Below, one piece after another: positions 17,063 through 24,788 of a stretch of 64,000 nt of DNA. The stretch comes from Vallitalea longa (GTDB lineage Bacteria; Bacillota; Clostridia; Lachnospirales; Vallitaleaceae). Position numbers and translations under genes: made by a program. The notes beneath the pieces are model-generated. The model made no database searches and was not told the DNA's origin. It was given only the letters and a program-made list of their open reading frames with translations. Within the stretch, counting starts at the first letter, position 1. Every line of letters begins with the position of its first letter. The stretch is from positions 124,001 through 188,000 of the forward strand of contig NZ_BRLB01000001.1 of NCBI RefSeq assembly GCF_027923465.1, in the 5' to 3' direction.

Positions 17063-18757
17063 CTAATCATTACTTAATTGTTTAGAGAATAATCGTTTAT
17101 ATTCTTCACTATTCTTCATTAAGTGTTCATGATCACCCATAGCTTCTATCCTACCATCTTTTAAAACTACCATATAATTCAAATCATTCAATGATGATAG
17201 TCTATGAGAAACTTTGATAACTATCTTATTATTTAGATAGTCATTTATATCCTCAAAGATCGTATCTTCAGAATTACTATCTAAAGCTGATGTAGATTCG
17301 TCAAACACTATTATATCAGGATCATACATAAGCATTCTAGCGATAACTATTTTTTGTTTTTGCCCACCTGAGAAATTTAATCCTTTCTCTCTTATTAATG
17401 TATCCATTCCTTCTGGTAATGATTTGAAGGGTTCCAAAAATGAATATTCAAGTATTTCATTTAGCTTACTTTCATCATAATCATCTATACCTATTACAAT
17501 ATTATCTTTTATACTTCCAGGGAACATATATGTATTTTGACTTACTACATAAATTTTTCTACGAATAGATTTCAAATTATATTCTACCATTGGTATACCA
17601 TTTATATATATATCATTAAAATCATATAAATTAAGTAGAAGTTTAATCAATGTTGATTTTCCACTACCCGATTCACCCACAAGCCCAACTTTATCATTTT
17701 CGGTTATTTTAAAATATATATCTTCTAAAACAACTTTTTTACTGTCATAACTAAATTTATTGATATCAAATTTTACATCATTGATCTTTTCTAATTTTAT
17801 CTTAGAAGTATTGTCTTCCAGATTATTCAAAAGTTCTTCATTAATAAATTTCATTGATGCTCTAACATCTCTAAGACTAATATTAATATTCTTCAAATCA
17901 GTAAGAGCTGAAAAATAAATACTTAATATCATATTAATGAAAACTATATCAGCAAAACTTATCTGTTTCCTGAAATAAAGATATATAGATAATAATAAAA
18001 CCGAGTTCTTTATTATATCTATAATAAATCCAAGTATAATGCTTACAATATTTGACTTAAGTATTATATTATTATTTTCTTTTTCAATTTTAAAAACATA
18101 TTTTCCTATCATGTTAACAAATCCTGAATACTGACCTATTTGCTTTATCTGTTCAATATTCTGTACTACATTTATAATGTTTTTAAAATTATCTGCACAT
18201 GTTTTTTGTAATTTACTACTATCTTCTTTTAGCTTGTTATTAATGCTTTTGTATCCATAAAAATTCAATAACGACAGTATAATGAATAATATTACTAAGT
18301 AAACACTCACATTAGCAACAAAATATAAAGAAATAATTATAGTAAGTATAGCTATTGCCGCTCTAGATACTTTATCTCCCAATAAATTAAATAAGTTATC
18401 TACCCCTTGTTTAATACGGGTAATAAAATATGAAGGTTCAAATTTATTTATATATGAAAATTTAGTTTCAAATAAATTATTATACATATTTTTACTTTCA
18501 TTAACCTTAAATCTTAAAGAAAATCTTGTGTAAACATAGCTTGATATAATTTTAATAATATAAATACTTATTAATGCTACGAAAAATATGATGAAGTACA
18601 ATAAAATATTACTTTCCTCATTAATCTCTACGTTAGTAAGTATTTCTTTGATTACTAATGGACCAATAAAATTCAGCAATGTCTGGATACATATTAATAA
18701 GATAGTTAAAGCAATATACTTCTTATAATTCTTTATATGTTTAAATATTGTATTCAT
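17063..18757 (-). CDS. ABC exporter (fused membrane and ATPase domains) of the RiPP cassette
   Basis: A 564-residue half-transporter, active as a dimer. Residues ~1-300 contain about six transmembrane helices; the remainder is the ATPase with Walker A GLVGESGSGKSTL, Q-loop VSQNTYMFPGSI, signature LNFSGGQKQKIVIAR, Walker B DIIVFDESTSALD and the switch His in KVSHRL. The N-terminus MNTIFKHIKNYKKY goes straight into the first helix, so there is no C39 peptidase domain like that of bacteriocin PCAT exporters. It starts 14 bases after the YcaO stop. The expected cargo is the modified peptide encoded at 22042-22164, and it may also give immunity. Cargo is inferred from context. Confidence 0.92.
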   Translation of the reverse strand: MNTIFKHIKNYKKYIALTILLICIQTLLNFIGPLVIKEILTNVEINEESNILLYFIIFFVALISIYIIKIISSYVYTRFSLRFKVNESKNMYNNLFETKFSYINKFEPSYFITRIKQGVDNLFNLLGDKVSRAAIAILTIIISLYFVANVSVYLVILFIILSLLNFYGYKSINNKLKEDSSKLQKTCADNFKNIINVVQNIEQIKQIGQYSGFVNMIGKYVFKIEKENNNIILKSNIVSIILGFIIDIIKNSVLLLSIYLYFRKQISFADIVFINMILSIYFSALTDLKNINISLRDVRASMKFINEELLNNLEDNTSKIKLEKINDVKFDINKFSYDSKKVVLEDIYFKITENDKVGLVGESGSGKSTLIKLLLNLYDFNDIYINGIPMVEYNLKSIRRKIYVVSQNTYMFPGSIKDNIVIGIDDYDESKLNEILEYSFLEPFKSLPEGMDTLIREKGLNFSGGQKQKIVIARMLMYDPDIIVFDESTSALDSNSEDTIFEDINDYLNNKIVIKVSHRLSSLNDLNYMVVLKDGRIEAMGDHEHLMKNSEEYKRLFSKQLSND

Positions 18758-18771
18758 ACAACACCTCTTCT

Positions 18772-20601
18772 TTATTTGAATAACTCATCAAATATTTTTA
18801 ATTGATTCAAATTCACTATTTTTTGTTGTTCCTTTAATGTTTTATGGATTCTTTTCACAATGTTATAAGAACAATTTGATTTTAGATTACATTCCTCACA
18901 ATCATAGCAATTTAGTATATCATGATATTTAAATATTTCATTAGGATTTTTTAAATCTTTAATGACTTTTTCTACTATATCCACTGGATAGAATTTTATT
19001 AATATGCTCTTTACCGATTTTTCATCATGTTGTTCTGCTTTTCCACCTATATAATCTCTACAACACTTGTAATAAGCTAATGCCGACGTATCTATGTTTT
19101 TGAATTTCTTAATATATTTTATATATTTATTAAGCTCATAGTATGATTCTCTGTATCTTTTAGCTTTATAATAAAGGCAAGCTACAAATAAATCTGTTCT
19201 TAAATTGTTATATGAAAAAGAATCATTAAGTGGTATTTTCAAAAGATTAAAGACTGTATCATCATTAGTAAAATACTTTTTCTTCATATATGATATAATC
19301 TCTTCTATATCATTATCTTTTATATTATTTAGATTCATTAATTCATTTCTGATATTACTACTTATCTTAACTTCATTGATATTTTCTTTGGTCAATTCAT
19401 TTATTTCGCTCATACCAGGTACAATTATATTCACTGATGGAAAATTCAAATAAGAAACATCTCTAACTAAAACATCAAACCCCTGATCAGTTATTATTTT
19501 AATTAGATATTCCAACATTTCTTTATTATCTAACTTAGAATTATCTTTTATATCTATAAATGAATAGGTGAATTCATCACTAAAATATTCCGTAGGATAA
19601 AATCCTGCTCCATTAGTAAATATGCTTTCATAATTTTCATTACTATTAATCTTACTATTTATATAAGAAAAATTAACCATATCAAATAAATTATCTAATT
19701 GCTTTCCTTGTAATAATTCAGTTAATGTCCTCTCTAGCGCTATTTCGAATACTGGATGGCAACCAAATTTGCAAAAGTATTTTTGAGTATTTTTATCTAT
19801 AATGATTAATCCTACTACTGGATATTTTCCACCTAATGAACAATCTTTAATTATCACTTCATAATTTTCGATTTCTTCTATCTCTTGTATCATCTTATAT
19901 GGCAATGGAAATTTTTTTAAATAATCCATTGGTATTGTAGGGGGTACTATCTTTTCTCTATGAATTTTCTTATTTATATATCTTTCTATAATTTCTGATA
20001 GTCCTTGTACTAATCCTTCTTCTAATGTATTACCTGCACTCATTCCATTTGTACAATAACAAAATTCAATTATATTGGTAGGTACATAACTCAATTTATT
20101 ACTATTTATATTATAGAAAGGAATACAAATCAAATCACAAGAATATCCATCTGGAGTTAAAAACATAAGTTCCTTCAGACTATTAATAATATCTTCTTTA
20201 CTATTGCTTTGCGGAAACAATTTTCTAATCCAATTCTCATCTGATAAAACAAATTCTTCAATATTAAGATATTTCTCATCTGTTGCATTATAAAATCCAA
20301 GATATGTTTTGCTTTCATTGCATAAATCCACTTTATAATTATATAAAGCTTTGTTTTGAAGTCTTTCCATAAATTCTCCATAAGCGCTCGCTAATGCATA
20401 CTCATAAGTAGTTCCTTTACCATTGACATTTAATGCATTAGCTCCTTTTACTCGTAGATGAATAGAGTGAAATCCTTCAGCAGAATTAAGATGTATTTCT
20501 TCATCTAACTCGATACCTATATTATCAAGAATTTTTTTTATTATCTTTACTGTATCAGTTGGTTTCTTCTCTTTATATTTATTAGCACTTAATATGGACA
20601 T
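18772..20601 (-). CDS. Stand-alone YcaO-family cyclodehydratase/thioamidase
   Basis: A 609-residue YcaO protein. YcaO enzymes use ATP to phosphorylate peptide backbone amides and install azolines, thioamides or amidines on precursors. Nucleotide/Mg-site motifs are visible: ALASAYGEFMER (Glu76, Glu79, Arg80), NGMSAGNTLEEGLVQGLSEIIER (residues 185-207, Glu203, Glu206), and FPSVNIIVPGMSE. Residues ~450-560 look like the helical, TPR-like tail of E. coli YcaO, and four Cys (565, 568, 571, 577; CYDCEECNLKSNC) could bind zinc or an Fe-S cluster. There is no E1-like/ThiF-type partner gene or SagB-type dehydrogenase in the cassette, and the C-terminus does not show a PxPxP end. It starts after an AAGGAG site. 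Confidence 0.9.
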   Translation of the reverse strand: MSILSANKYKEKKPTDTVKIIKKILDNIGIELDEEIHLNSAEGFHSIHLRVKGANALNVNGKGTTYEYALASAYGEFMERLQNKALYNYKVDLCNESKTYLGFYNATDEKYLNIEEFVLSDENWIRKLFPQSNSKEDIINSLKELMFLTPDGYSCDLICIPFYNINSNKLSYVPTNIIEFCYCTNGMSAGNTLEEGLVQGLSEIIERYINKKIHREKIVPPTIPMDYLKKFPLPYKMIQEIEEIENYEVIIKDCSLGGKYPVVGLIIIDKNTQKYFCKFGCHPVFEIALERTLTELLQGKQLDNLFDMVNFSYINSKINSNENYESIFTNGAGFYPTEYFSDEFTYSFIDIKDNSKLDNKEMLEYLIKIITDQGFDVLVRDVSYLNFPSVNIIVPGMSEINELTKENINEVKISSNIRNELMNLNNIKDNDIEEIISYMKKKYFTNDDTVFNLLKIPLNDSFSYNNLRTDLFVACLYYKAKRYRESYYELNKYIKYIKKFKNIDTSALAYYKCCRDYIGGKAEQHDEKSVKSILIKFYPVDIVEKVIKDLKNPNEIFKYHDILNCYDCEECNLKSNCSYNIVKRIHKTLKEQQKIVNLNQLKIFDELFK

Positions 20602-20626
20602 TCCTTCAACTCCTTATCTTAATTTA

Positions 20627-21919
20627 TTACTTTGATATAATCTTTGCCATTCTCATTCTTTGTCTTGATTCCTTTTCTAGATAATCACAAAAAAATGATA
20701 AATGATGATTTAAATCCCCATATACTTTATATGCTATAGCTGGGCAACCTCCCCCACAGATATATCTATATGCACAATCTTTACAATTTTCCATATCATC
20801 GACTTTAATGTTTCTGAATTTTTTTGTTACTTCTGAATTAGCTACTGTATCTTGCCAATTGTCATCTAGAATATTAGCTAATTTAAATTCTGGCAACATG
20901 AGACTTTGACATGGGTATATATCCCCTTCCGGATTGATTGCTAATATATTAGAACATGCCCCACATCTATATTTTCTTATTCCCAAATCCAACTTATATT
21001 TCTTAGTATCATCAATATCTGGTATTGGTGGCTCTGCAATCAAAGATAATTCATCTTTATTGTTAGGTATAAATCTTACGTTGACACATTTTATTCCATA
21101 TTTTTCTTGTATTTCATTATTAAATGCTTGTATAGTATCTATATTCTCCTTAGTTATGACTGATCTAACTCTTAACTTTTTAGGAGCTTTTTCTGAAAAA
21201 TATTCTAATAAGTTTATTATATTATTAAAACCTACCGCACTACGATTAATACTATTTTTTTTGATATCAAGGCTATCAAGACTAACTACAAATGAATCAA
21301 CTATAGGTAACAATTGATCAACTTTATCCATAAGCAATGAACCATTTGATAAAATCTCCACTTTCGTATTATCATCTTTAATCTCTCTAATGATATCTAT
21401 AAGATCTTTTCTCATAAGTGGTTCTCCACCAGTAAATATAAAATAATTAACATTCATTGCCTTTAGTTTATTTATTATCTGTATCCATTGATTCGTAGTT
21501 AATTCTTTTTGGGTTGCTGCTAAAGATTTATTATAGCAATAGGAACAATTAAAATTACATCTCAATGTAGGATGAATATATACCATATCTATTTCCTGAG
21601 TTGGTGAAAACCTATAATCTTCTAATGTAATTCTTTTTTCAGTATCATAATCCTCTTGGTTATAAAAAAATAATTTAGCTTTTACCAAAGTATCAATATA
21701 CTTTTTAATTTCATCTATCTTTAATTCAATATCAAATTGTTTATAATAATTGATAATATTTTCAAATTCTATTTCCCCATTTTCATTAAGAATATATAGC
21801 ACCAATTTTTTTACTGATTTACTAGCTTTTGTAAATTTATGGTTAAACGGAGAATAAATTATGTAATTTTCATCATCATATTTTTCTATTATTATTTTTT
21901 TATCATATAATAATTTCAT
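20627..21919 (-). CDS. Radical SAM/SPASM peptide-modifying enzyme with N-terminal PqqD-like region
   Basis: A 430-residue radical SAM enzyme. The 4Fe-4S cluster motif is CNFNCSYC (Cys121, Cys125, Cys128), followed by the SAM-binding FTGGEPLMR. The C-terminal SPASM domain has Cys in CGACSN, YPCQS and CKDCAYRYICGGGCP, which bind auxiliary clusters. Residues ~1-90 (KLLYDKKIIIEKYDD... LVKAKLFFY) look like a PqqD/RRE wing-helix that grips a precursor leader. Enzymes of this type make thioether, C-C or epimer modifications in sactipeptides, ranthipeptides and PqqE-like systems. It lies directly after the precursor gene and before YcaO. Which bond it makes on the CACMC core cannot be told from sequence. 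Confidence 0.92.
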   Translation of the reverse strand: MKLLYDKKIIIEKYDDENYIIYSPFNHKFTKASKSVKKLVLYILNENGEIEFENIINYYKQFDIELKIDEIKKYIDTLVKAKLFFYNQEDYDTEKRITLEDYRFSPTQEIDMVYIHPTLRCNFNCSYCYNKSLAATQKELTTNQWIQIINKLKAMNVNYFIFTGGEPLMRKDLIDIIREIKDDNTKVEILSNGSLLMDKVDQLLPIVDSFVVSLDSLDIKKNSINRSAVGFNNIINLLEYFSEKAPKKLRVRSVITKENIDTIQAFNNEIQEKYGIKCVNVRFIPNNKDELSLIAEPPIPDIDDTKKYKLDLGIRKYRCGACSNILAINPEGDIYPCQSLMLPEFKLANILDDNWQDTVANSEVTKKFRNIKVDDMENCKDCAYRYICGGGCPAIAYKVYGDLNHHLSFFCDYLEKESRQRMRMAKIISK

Positions 21920-22009
21920 ATTTTTACTCCTTATTATTAGTTTAATTTTTACTATATATCAAAAACCTTCTCGAATTATTGAAACTATAATTTTAATTAT
22001 TAAACAGTT

Positions 22010-22035
22010 TCTCCCTCATCGCTAGATGAGGGAGA
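22010..22035 (-). other. Hairpin between precursor and modification genes
   Basis: A perfect 11-bp stem (TCTCCCTCATC with GATGAGGGAGA) closes a four-base loop, six bases after the precursor stop. On the minus strand only a weak T-tract follows, so it more likely works as an attenuator or mRNA-stability element that keeps precursor transcript above that of the enzymes. That is usual for RiPP operons. Confidence 0.7.
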
Positions 22036-22041
22036 TTATAA

Positions 22042-22164
22042 CTATTCTTCTTCTAAAATTCCTGAACCTGAACCACTACCTGAACTTAAGCCGCACATGC
22101 AAGCACATTTATCTTTTTCTTTTTCTTTTTTGTCTGTTGCTACTTCTAATCTAAAGTCATCCAT
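22042..22164 (-). CDS. RiPP precursor peptide, 40 residues, CACMC/Ser-Gly core
   Basis: A 40-residue peptide with an excellent ribosome-binding site (AAAGGAGGT seven bases before ATG). Residues 1-10 are MDDFRLEVAT, an amphipathic leader start with a Phe-x-Leu-x-Val pattern of the kind that RRE domains bind. Residues 11-19 alternate Lys with acidic residues. Residues 20-35 are CACMCGLSSGSGSGSG: three Cys in CxCxC spacing (20, 22, 24), then five Ser alternating with Gly. The tail ILEEE is acidic. Cys and Ser next to Gly are the favourite targets of YcaO enzymes, and CxCxC suits a radical SAM thioether enzyme. It is first in the operon, before rSAM, YcaO, exporter and HExxH genes. No close family was recognised. 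Confidence 0.88.
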   Translation of the reverse strand: MDDFRLEVATDKKEKEKDKCACMCGLSSGSGSGSGILEEE

Positions 22165-22776
22165 TTTTTTACCTCCTTTCTATAATTAATGTTTTTTTAT
22201 GTAAATTAAATTATGTCCTACAATAAAATTACTTTTTTTAAATATACAATTAATTAACATAGATTATTAAGTATATTATTATATATATTTTTTTTATGTA
22301 GTAATATTAAATTTTTTATCAAATTGGTAATATGTGTTATATTATAATTTAATAAATACATTTTTTAAGTTTAATATTTATATAGCGTTTTTTTCTAATT
22401 TTTCACTTATTTTATGCGATGAATACATTTTACTCTTATAAAATACATATGTCAACAATATATACTGTTTTTTTTAATATTTAATACAAATTTGATAATT
22501 TGTTTTATTTATAGGTGTTACGTGCTATTTTGTATTATTTATAGTTAGTAAAATTAATATTATAGTATATAAATATTTAATTATGTGTATAATTTATCAT
22601 TTTCGAAAGTTATAAATAAAGTTCATATAAATATAATTATTTTAATTTTTTAATATACTTGTACAATTAAGTCAACATACAATTTTCTACCCATAACATA
22701 TAGTCATAAGTTAAATTCATTAAGTTAATATCCAGTTATCTAACAACTTAATAACTAAAAAACAATAATTAAAAAT
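22165..22776. other. Long AT-rich leader and promoter region of the RiPP operon
   Basis: About 610 bases almost free of G and C, without any gene or further ribosome-binding site of the CCTCC kind, so I see no second precursor peptide. A promoter-like pair lies at 22427-22455. The length suggests a long untranslated leader or sites for regulators, but no defined RNA fold was recognised. Confidence 0.5.
22427..22455 (-). promoter_or_regulatory. Candidate promoter of the RiPP operon
   Basis: On the minus strand a perfect TTGACA -35 box (22455-22450) is followed after 17 bases by TAAAAT (22432-22427), one mismatch from the -10 consensus. It would give a leader of about 255 bases before the precursor ATG. 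Other AT-rich -10-like boxes occur nearer, so the assignment is tentative. Confidence 0.45.
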
Positions 22777-22827
22777 AACTCTGTAAGGTACTAAAAGATA
22801 ATTAATACCTACAGAGTCTATATATTA
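22777..22827 (-). terminator. Terminator after the anti-sigma gene (copy B of the repeated sequence)
   Basis: ACTCTGTA-GGTA pairs with TACC-TACAGAGT around a loop, and a T-rich stretch follows on the minus strand. It shares AACTCTGTA, GTACTAAAA and ACAGAGTCTATATATTA with the terminator at 16199-16246, with a similar order and spacing. Confidence 0.7.
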
Positions 22828-22895
22828 TATTTTAAAATCGCAAAATTTTTTTTAATTTAATACTATGTAATAGCAATATTTATTTGACATTAAAA

Positions 22896-24056
22896 TCATT
22901 CATCTTTTATATCATTATTCTCTAGTAATAATCTCATACCTCTTATAGTTCCATTTGCATCTCTAGAAAATTTAGTAGCTGTTTTGCGTCCACTATTGTT
23001 ACCACCTATAGTAACAATTCTAGATGAAATTTCTTCCTCATAAAATACTTGTTCTATATGTATATTACATTCTGAACCCTCATATTCATAATGCAAAATG
23101 CCCTCTTCATCAGGAATAACCTCTTTTACTGATTCTGTTATAACAATAGCATCATCAAACTCTTTAACCATTTCTTCCCATTTGTTATTAGTCTCTTCAA
23201 TCTCACCAAGTTCACTCTCTTTATTGTCTACAGAATCTTCTTCATCTTTCCCCATTATTTCTTCTAAATATTTTTCAGCTTGATCATAATCAGCTCTTTC
23301 AATATCTAGTGGTAAATCAAATAGAGCATTAGCACCATCGTAATCGGTATTGACACTTACCTCTCCTGTTACTTCATCATAGTTAAAAGCCTTTTTATCA
23401 TAAAATGTACTAGTACTAATACAAAGATATACTCCTCTATCAGCAAATATCTCTACATTATCACACTGAATCAGTCTATACAATACTCCATCAATCACAT
23501 CTTCACTATATCCACCATTCATAGAAGCTATATTATAGAACCAAGGCTCTTGTCCTTTGACTAATGGCGATATAAAAAAGTTAACATCTCCATATCCTTC
23601 CTCTGGCGTACTAGGCATCTCACTTCCATCATCTTTTTCAATTGAAACGACAGCCCAGGTTCTAACTGAACTTATATCCTTTGAATACATCTCAAAATCA
23701 CTTAAGTCTTCCCCTGACACAAGACCAAGTAGAGTGAATTTGTATCCTTTTGAAATTACCGATTCATTGATTTCAACTGCATCTTCCTGTTCAAATGCAT
23801 GTGCAAGTCCCTCATCTTTGAATTCTTTTGCAATTTGTTTTGCAGTTAATAGATGATATGCTGCCATAGCTGTTAAAGATAATGTTAGAGTAATTATAAC
23901 AGCAACCAACGCTATTGATACCCTTCTTTTTTTTGGTTTCATATTACTATTCTCCCTTATTTCATCAATTATTTTTTCATTCAACTCTTTACTGGGTTCT
24001 ATAACTGGTGTAAGGGCTTGTTCTAGCATTTTATTGAATTTCTCAGAATCTCTCAT
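22896..24056 (-). CDS. Probable membrane-anchored anti-sigma factor
   Basis: A 386-residue protein whose start overlaps the end of the ECF sigma gene by 14 bases, the usual layout of a sigma/anti-sigma pair. Residues ~1-42 are cytoplasmic and charged (RDSEKFNKMLEQALTPVIEPS... ENSNMKPKKRR), followed by one transmembrane helix (VSIALVAVIITLTLSLTAMAA). The remaining ~320 residues would lie outside and are rich in acidic residues; no named domain was recognised, although the overall shape recalls DUF4179-type anti-sigma proteins. It should hold the sigma factor inactive until an envelope signal is sensed. No zinc-binding HxxxCxxC motif is visible, so it is not of the ZAS class. Confidence 0.72.
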   Translation of the reverse strand: MRDSEKFNKMLEQALTPVIEPSKELNEKIIDEIRENSNMKPKKRRVSIALVAVIITLTLSLTAMAAYHLLTAKQIAKEFKDEGLAHAFEQEDAVEINESVISKGYKFTLLGLVSGEDLSDFEMYSKDISSVRTWAVVSIEKDDGSEMPSTPEEGYGDVNFFISPLVKGQEPWFYNIASMNGGYSEDVIDGVLYRLIQCDNVEIFADRGVYLCISTSTFYDKKAFNYDEVTGEVSVNTDYDGANALFDLPLDIERADYDQAEKYLEEIMGKDEEDSVDNKESELGEIEETNNKWEEMVKEFDDAIVITESVKEVIPDEEGILHYEYEGSECNIHIEQVFYEEEISSRIVTIGGNNSGRKTATKFSRDANGTIRGMRLLLENNDIKDE

Positions 24057-24582
24057 AATTACCAGCCTCCAACTCCAATATATCCTTTAATTCTTTCCTT
24101 GCTTTGAAAAGCCTGCTTTTTACAGTGCCTTGTGGAATTTTTAATGCAGATGCTATCTCTTTTATAGACATATCTGCTGTATAATACATGTATAAAGGAA
24201 TTCTCATTTTACTATTTAGCCGATTAGCTGCATCTTGTATGAATAAACGTAATTCATTAGATAATATTATATCTTCTATACTCATCTCATCATTTGATAT
24301 GTATTCATTATATATTTCTTCGTTAAATTCTTGTAATGGAGCTATTTTTTGCCTCCAAACATATTTACGGCGATTATTTTTCCAGATACCTATTGCTATT
24401 GAAATCAATAAACCTTTCGGATTGTTGTTTTTATCTATTTTATGGCACAGCTTAATTCCCTTTAGAAATGTTTCTTGATATAAGTCATCTGCATCATTTT
24501 TATCTTTTGTCAGATTATAACAAAATCCATAAATAGCTTTGCCGTATAATTCCACAAGATCAGTTACATAATCAGCATCCAA
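24043..24582 (-). CDS. ECF-family RNA polymerase sigma factor
   Basis: A 179-residue sigma-70 family protein with only regions 2 and 4. Region 2 covers residues ~5-70 (YGKAIYGFCYNLTKDKNDADDLYQETFLKG), where the -10 element is recognised; region 4 covers ~115-170 (RIPLYMYYTADMSIKEIASALKIPQGTVKSRLFKARKEL), a helix-turn-helix for the -35 element. The start is a TTG at 24582, ten bases after GGAGG. The anti-sigma gene follows with overlap. Its targets are unknown; the RiPP cassette starts about 1.9 kb further downstream and could be one, but this is only proximity. Confidence 0.92.
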   Translation of the reverse strand: MDADYVTDLVELYGKAIYGFCYNLTKDKNDADDLYQETFLKGIKLCHKIDKNNNPKGLLISIAIGIWKNNRRKYVWRQKIAPLQEFNEEIYNEYISNDEMSIEDIILSNELRLFIQDAANRLNSKMRIPLYMYYTADMSIKEIASALKIPQGTVKSRLFKARKELKDILELEAGNYERF

Positions 24583-24715
24583 AAACCTTTCCCTCCTTTC
24601 GCATATTTGTAGCCTCCTTAACTTCTTTTATGTACAGCCCTTCATTTATATATTGTCATAATACCATAAAATGGTTCATTATTTTTGATATAAAAAACAT
24701 AACTTTGATTACAAT

Positions 24716-24765
24716 AAAAGGGCATCCCCTATAGATTTATTATCTATTGGTAATACCCCTTTGTT
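24716..24765. terminator. Terminator hairpin after the phosphoesterase gene
   Basis: AAAGGG...TATAGAT faces ATCTATTGG...CCCTTT in an imperfect hairpin, with TTTTATTG on the minus strand and TTTGTTTTAATT on the plus strand. It lies just downstream of the minus-strand phosphoesterase gene. Confidence 0.6.
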
Positions 24766-24788
24766 TTAATTGTACTCATAAAATTATC

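Noticed and set aside
16264-22164. Classical lanthipeptide or thiopeptide cluster
   Set aside because: No LanB/LanC/LanM-type dehydratase or cyclase and no pyridine synthase frame is present.
22165-22895. AT-rich stretch as a replication origin or a cluster of further precursor peptides
   Set aside because: No DnaA-box series or iterons were seen, and no further ATG with a CCTCC-type site upstream on either strand.
24188-24478. Plus-strand open frame opposite the sigma factor
   Set aside because: It is a shadow of the well-conserved sigma region 2/4 frame and has no ribosome-binding site.
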